From Dreissena polymorpha (lineage: Eukaryota > Mollusca > Bivalvia > Myida > Dreissenidae): a DNA stretch of 64,000 bases. The notes beneath the pieces were generated by a model, which searched no databases, was not told the origin of the DNA, and saw nothing but the letters and a program-made list of their open reading frames with translations. Every line of letters begins with the position of its first letter. Within the stretch, counting starts at the first letter, position 1. The position numbers and the translations under genes were made by a program. Location: positions 26,888,972 to 26,952,971 of the forward strand of contig NC_068356.1 in the NCBI RefSeq assembly GCF_020536995.1, given 5' to 3'. Below, one piece after another: positions 59,930 through 64,000 of the stretch.

Positions 59930-60890
59930 AGAGCAATGTTAGCAAGGTTTCAAAATAGCCGTATAAGAACAACTGCCCCGCGACCTGGTATTTATGTTAG
60001 TCAACAGACCAAAACAATTTCCCAACTCGACAGAGATATCATATGAACAAATGTTCTGTGCAATTTTATTTAAGATTGGACCAAATATGGAACTTCAACA
60101 TTGTTTACAAGTTGTAACTATAGCCATATAAAAACAAGACTATTGTCAAGCAATATATGTCCCCTACCAACTCCACCATTGTCAGATTTTTTAATTTTTT
60201 TTGCCATAGCAACCAGAATTTTTGACGTAGGAACAAAATGAAATGACGTGCATAATGTCCGTATTGCCATCTATCCATGTTTCGAGTTTCATGAAAAAAT
60301 ATTAAGAACTTTTAAAGTTATCGCAGGATCCAGAAAAGTGTGACAGACTGACTGACTGACTGACGGACACACGGAGCACAAACCATAAGTCCCCTCCGGG
60401 GAAACCGGTAGGGGACTAAAAATGCCCCCAGGCAGAGATGCTTTTCAACAGACCAGAAAAATTTATTGTTAAACTCAGCCGAGATAAAATTACAACAAAA
60501 ATTCAGAAAAAAGTTGCATCTTGATTGGACCAAAATATGACCGACCTCTAGAGTGTTAACAAGGTCTTACTTTAGCCATAAAGTGAAAACTGCCCCGACC
60601 CTTGGCAGCCATGTTTTTTAAACAGACTTCGACCATTTTGGACTGGGCTGGGATACCATTAGAACAAAATTAATGTTCTAATCATGTTTCATGATTATTT
60701 TCAAAAAATGGCGAATTCTTGAGAAATAACAAGCTATTTCTTTAATTTGACCAGTGACCTAGTTTGTTTACTCATGTTAAACAGTTTGAAACTTGGCCAA
60801 GATATCATTAGGACACATATTCTGACCAAGTTACGGGACAATGGGACAATAAATGTGGCCTCTAGAAATAAAAAAATATTGATGCCGAAC
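59930..60890 (+). mobile_element. Degraded F1-class array in the last PCYT2 intron, with nested F3
   Basis: An ACAAGAGCAATGTTAGCAAG head-like start, then units resembling 8110-8940 (ACTGCCCCG, CCATGTTTTT, GAGTGTTAACAAGG) on both sides of an F3 element at 60134-60417. Confidence 0.6.
60134..60417 (+). mobile_element. F3 element, single unit
   Basis: ACAAGACTATTGTCAAGCAA head, box GTCCCCTACC (60159-60168), a GACTGACTGACTGACGGAC tail, and a terminal hairpin with GTCCCCTCCGG (60389-60399) and CCGGTAGGGGAC arms. The neighbouring repeat family gives an approximate empty site (AGCCATATAAGGAAAAATGC type) without a clear duplication. Confidence 0.8.
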
Positions 60891-61290
60891 AACAAACAAT
60901 AGGTGACCACAATAGCATCATGGGAACATTGTGATTCTGACACCTAGGCGAGTAGAATAGATGGTCTTTTCTTAGAAAGTACCGGTGAAGCTTAAAGTGA
61001 AAAGCAAAACAGTATAACATTAAAACATTATAAATCTTTAAAAAAAAGGATAAGAATTTCAATTATTTTGATATTTGAATGTTGTAAATAGCTACCAATG
61101 TATTTGAAAATTTAACATTATAACAATTGTTACCATTTTATTTGATAGGTTAACATTATCTATTTTCATTGACAACTTTATTTTTTCAAATTTTTGAGGT
61201 ATTGAACATACTACATTATATTCAGCAGATATTCCAACTTTTATGAGGCACATTGACCAACAAGAAATCAAAAATCCTGCCAGTGTATAC

Positions 61291-61379
61291 CTGTTAGTAA
61301 TTATTCTTTGTATGATGTCTTCAGTAGTGAGAGAATTGCCACTGTCTACAGACTGAAACTTTCCTTTCTGTCGTGGATA
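61291..61379 (-). CDS. PCYT2: PCYT2 penultimate coding exon
   Basis: 89 bases encode YPRQKGKFQSVDSGNSLTTE then DIIQRIITN plus two bases of the next codon. The family C-terminal region reads PKRRGIFRQIDSGSNLTTD then LIVQRIITNR, so identity is clear. The acceptor is TCTCTCTTTGGTACAG and the donor AACAG|GTATAC, phase 2. Upstream exons with the two catalytic cytidylyltransferase domains lie beyond the right edge, past the minisatellites. Confidence 0.92.
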
Positions 61380-61575
61380 CTGTACCAAAGAGAGAAATTG
61401 TTGGGGTTAAAAACATCATTATAGGACAAAATTTCATTGTTTAAAACACCAAAATGATACATTTATATGTGGAACAAAATATAGTATCAGTATCTCCCCA
61501 AAATCGATGCCATACAACTTGCAACCTAAAAGGACATAACAAGATTCTTCTAGCAACAGACTCCTTATGGATGAA

Positions 61576-61766
61576 GTCAATATGGGTCTCAAAGTAATAA
61601 ACAAAAGTCAATATGGGTCTCAAAGTAATAAACAAAAGTCAATATGGGTCTCAAAGTAATAAACAAAAGTCAATATGGGTCTCAAAGTAATAAACAAAAG
61701 TCAATATGGGTCTCAAAGTAATAAACAAAAGTCAATATGGGTCTCAGAGTAATAAACAAGAGTACC
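61576..61766. repeat. 31-bp minisatellite, about six copies
   Basis: The unit starts GTCAATATGGGTCTCAAAGT and ends AATAAACAAAA. Copies start at 61576, 61607, 61638, 61669, 61700 and 61731 and are nearly identical. It lies in a PCYT2 intron. Confidence 0.95.
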
Positions 61767-61879
61767 GTGTATGGATCTTGAAGTAACAAAACCTACATTT
61801 AATAATACTATTAACAGGCTAAGGCTGTGTTCCTTGTATTGGTCTTAAGTTAATGAATAAAGAATCCTACATTGTAAAA

Positions 61880-64000
61880 GTACTACTCTACAGTATTACA
61901 CCTTATAAGGGTCCTGCCTGTCAACATATGCTACAGTATCATACCTTGTCAGGGTCCTGCCTGTCTACAATCCCTACAGTATCATACCTTGTCAGGGTCC
62001 TGCCTGTCTACAATCCCTACAGTATCATACCTTGTCAGGGTCCTGCCTGTCTACAATCTGTACAGTATCGTACCTTGTCAGGGTCCTGCCTGTCTACAAT
62101 CCCTACAGTATCATACCTTGTCAGGGTCCTACCTGTCTACAATCCCTACAGTATCATACCTTATAAGGGTCCTGCCTGTCTACAATCCCTACAGCATCCC
62201 TACAGTATCATACCTTATAAGGGCCTGTCAACATATGCTACAGTATCATACCTTGTCAGGGTCCTGCCTGTCTACAATCCCTACAGTATCATACCTTGTA
62301 AGGGTCCTGCCTGTCTACAATCCCTACAGTATCATACCTTGTCAGGGTCCTGCCTGTCTACAATCCCTACAGTATCATACCTTGTCAGGGTCCTGCCTGT
62401 CTACAATCCCTACAGTATCATACCTTGTAAGGGTCCTGCCTGTCTACAATCCCTACAGTATCATACCTTGTCAGGGTCCTGTCTGTCTACAATCCCTACA
62501 GTATCATACCTTGTCAGGGTCCTGCCTGTCTACAATCCCTACAGTATCATACCTTGTCAGGGTCCTGCCTGTCTACAATCCCTACAGCATCCCTACAGTA
62601 TTATACCTTATAAGGGTCCTGCCTGTCAACATATGCTACAGTATCATACCTTGTCAGGGTCCTGCCTGTCTACAATCCCTACAGTATCATACCTTGTCAG
62701 GGTCGTGCCTGTCTACAATCCCTACAGCATCCCTACAGTATCATACCTTATAAGGGTCCTGCCTGTCAACATATGCTACAGTATCATACCTTGTCAGGGT
62801 CCTGCCTGTCTACAATCCCTACAGTATCATACCCTGTCAGGGTCCTGCCTGTCTACAATCCCTACAGTATCATACCATGTCAGAGTCCTGCCTGTCTACA
62901 ATCCCTACAGTATCATACCTTGTCAGGGTCCTGCCTGTCTACAATCCCCACAGTATCATACATTGTCAGGGTCCTGCCTGTCTACAATCCCTACAGTATC
63001 ATACCTTGTCAGGGTCCTGCCTGTCTACAATCCCTACAGTATCATACCTTGTAAGGGTCCTGCCTGTCAACATATGCTACAGTATCATACCTTATAAGGG
63101 TCTACAATCCCTACAGTATCATACCGTGTCAGGGTCCTGCCTGTCTACAATCCCTACAGTATCATACCGTGTCAGGGTCCTGCCTGTCTACAATCCGTAC
63201 ACTATCATACCTTATAAGGGTCCTGCCTGTCAACATATGCTACAGTATCATACCTTGTCAGGGTACTGCCTGTCAACATATGCTACAGCATTATACCTTG
63301 TCAGGGTCCTGCCTGTCTACAATCCCTACAGTATCATACCTTGTCAGGGTCCTGCCTGTCTACAATCCCTACAGTATCATACCCTGTCAGGGTCCTGCCT
63401 GTCTACAATCCGTACACTATCATACCTCATAAGGGTCCTGCCTGTCAACATATGCTACAGTATCATACCTTGTCAGGGTCCTGCCTGTCAACATATGCTA
63501 CAGTATCATACCTTGTCAGGGTCCTGCCTGTCTACAATCCCTACAGTATCATACCATGTCAGGGTCCTGCCTGTCTACAATCCCTACAGTATCATACCTT
63601 GTCAGGGTCCTGCCTGTCTACAATCCCTACAGTATCATATCTTGTCAGGGTCCTGCCTGTCTACAATCCCTACAGTATCATACCTTGTAAGGGTCCTGCC
63701 TGTCTACAATAACTACAGTATCATACCTTGTCAGGGTCCTGCCTGTCTACAATCCCTACAGTATCATACCTTGTCAGGGTCCTGCCTGTCTACAATCCTT
63801 ACAGTATCATACATTGTCAGGGTCCTGCCTGTCTACAATCCCTACAGTATCATACCTTGTCAGGGTTCTGCCTGTCTACAATCCCTACAGTATCATACCT
63901 TGTCAGGGTCCTGACTGTCTGCAATCCCTACAGTATCATACCTTGACAGGGTCCTGCCTGTCTACAATCCCTACAGTATCATACCTTGTAAGGGTCCTGC
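61880..64000. repeat. 43-bp minisatellite, about 49 copies, running off the window
   Basis: The unit is CAGTATCATACCTTGTCAGG followed by GTCCTGCCTGTCTACAATCCCTA. Variants include TTATAAGGG for TTGTCAGGG and CAACATATGCTACAG for CTACAATCCCTACAG, and these recur together in a loose higher-order order. Because 43 is not a multiple of 3 and the unit lacks stops on the plus strand, all three plus frames stay open for long distances. These frames are not genes. The array sits in the PCYT2 intron upstream of exon 61291-61379. Confidence 0.95.

Noticed and set aside
61853-63914. Very long open frames (up to 414 codons) on the plus strand
   Set aside because: They are the three frames of a stop-free 43-bp minisatellite inside a PCYT2 intron, with no domain or codon bias.

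Overview
This window looks like nuclear DNA of a bivalve mollusc, probably a heterodont clam or mussel. The evidence is a strongly AT-rich background, short exons in repeat-loaded introns, and several dispersed families with degenerate 100-180 bp internal tandem units of a kind common in bivalve genomes. No bacterial genes, rRNA, tRNA, CRISPR array or LTR/virus-like element was seen.

Two host genes are supported, both in the last 15 kb. COQ7 (+ strand, 49475-57010) is complete: six exons, 204 codons, all diiron ligands present. PCYT2 (- strand) is represented by its last two coding exons (61291-61379 and 59296-59410); the rest lies beyond the right edge. The genes are convergent, stops about 2.3 kb apart. 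COQ7 acts in mitochondrial ubiquinone synthesis and PCYT2 in phosphatidylethanolamine synthesis; no functional link follows from adjacency.

The first 49 kb is a repeat graveyard without a recognised host gene. It holds: (i) dispersed families that I label F1-F8, each with an ACAAG head, a short 5' hairpin, a box X, internal tandem repeats, a GACGGAC-like stretch and a 3' hairpin that repeats box X and its complement; (ii) terminal-inverted-repeat DNA transposons (1256-1976, 15989-17629 with a pogo/Tigger relic nested inside, 22970-24523, 37445-37841, 41773-42897, 44733-46344); (iii) a 5'-truncated CR1-like LINE (38868-41710, - strand) with seven in-frame stops and no frameshift; (iv) minisatellites, including an AACATAATG array with a strand switch (4668-6340), a GC-rich CCCGGT region (33390-34140) and a 43-bp array that fills the right end (61880-64000).

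All five COQ7 introns carry repeats: a foldback in intron 1, a duplicated F2 array in intron 2, a 493-bp TTAA-flanked palindrome in intron 3, an F2 fragment in intron 4 and an F1 array in intron 5. The introns upstream of both PCYT2 exons also carry repeats.

The most interesting signal is the shared design of F1-F6, which have largely unrelated sequences. An empty site in a neighbouring minisatellite unit shows one F2 copy inserted with at most 2 bp of target duplication. This fits a rolling-circle (Helentron/HINE-like) class. Several of the families are also packed with AGGTCA half-sites in direct and inverted arrangements resembling nuclear-receptor response elements.
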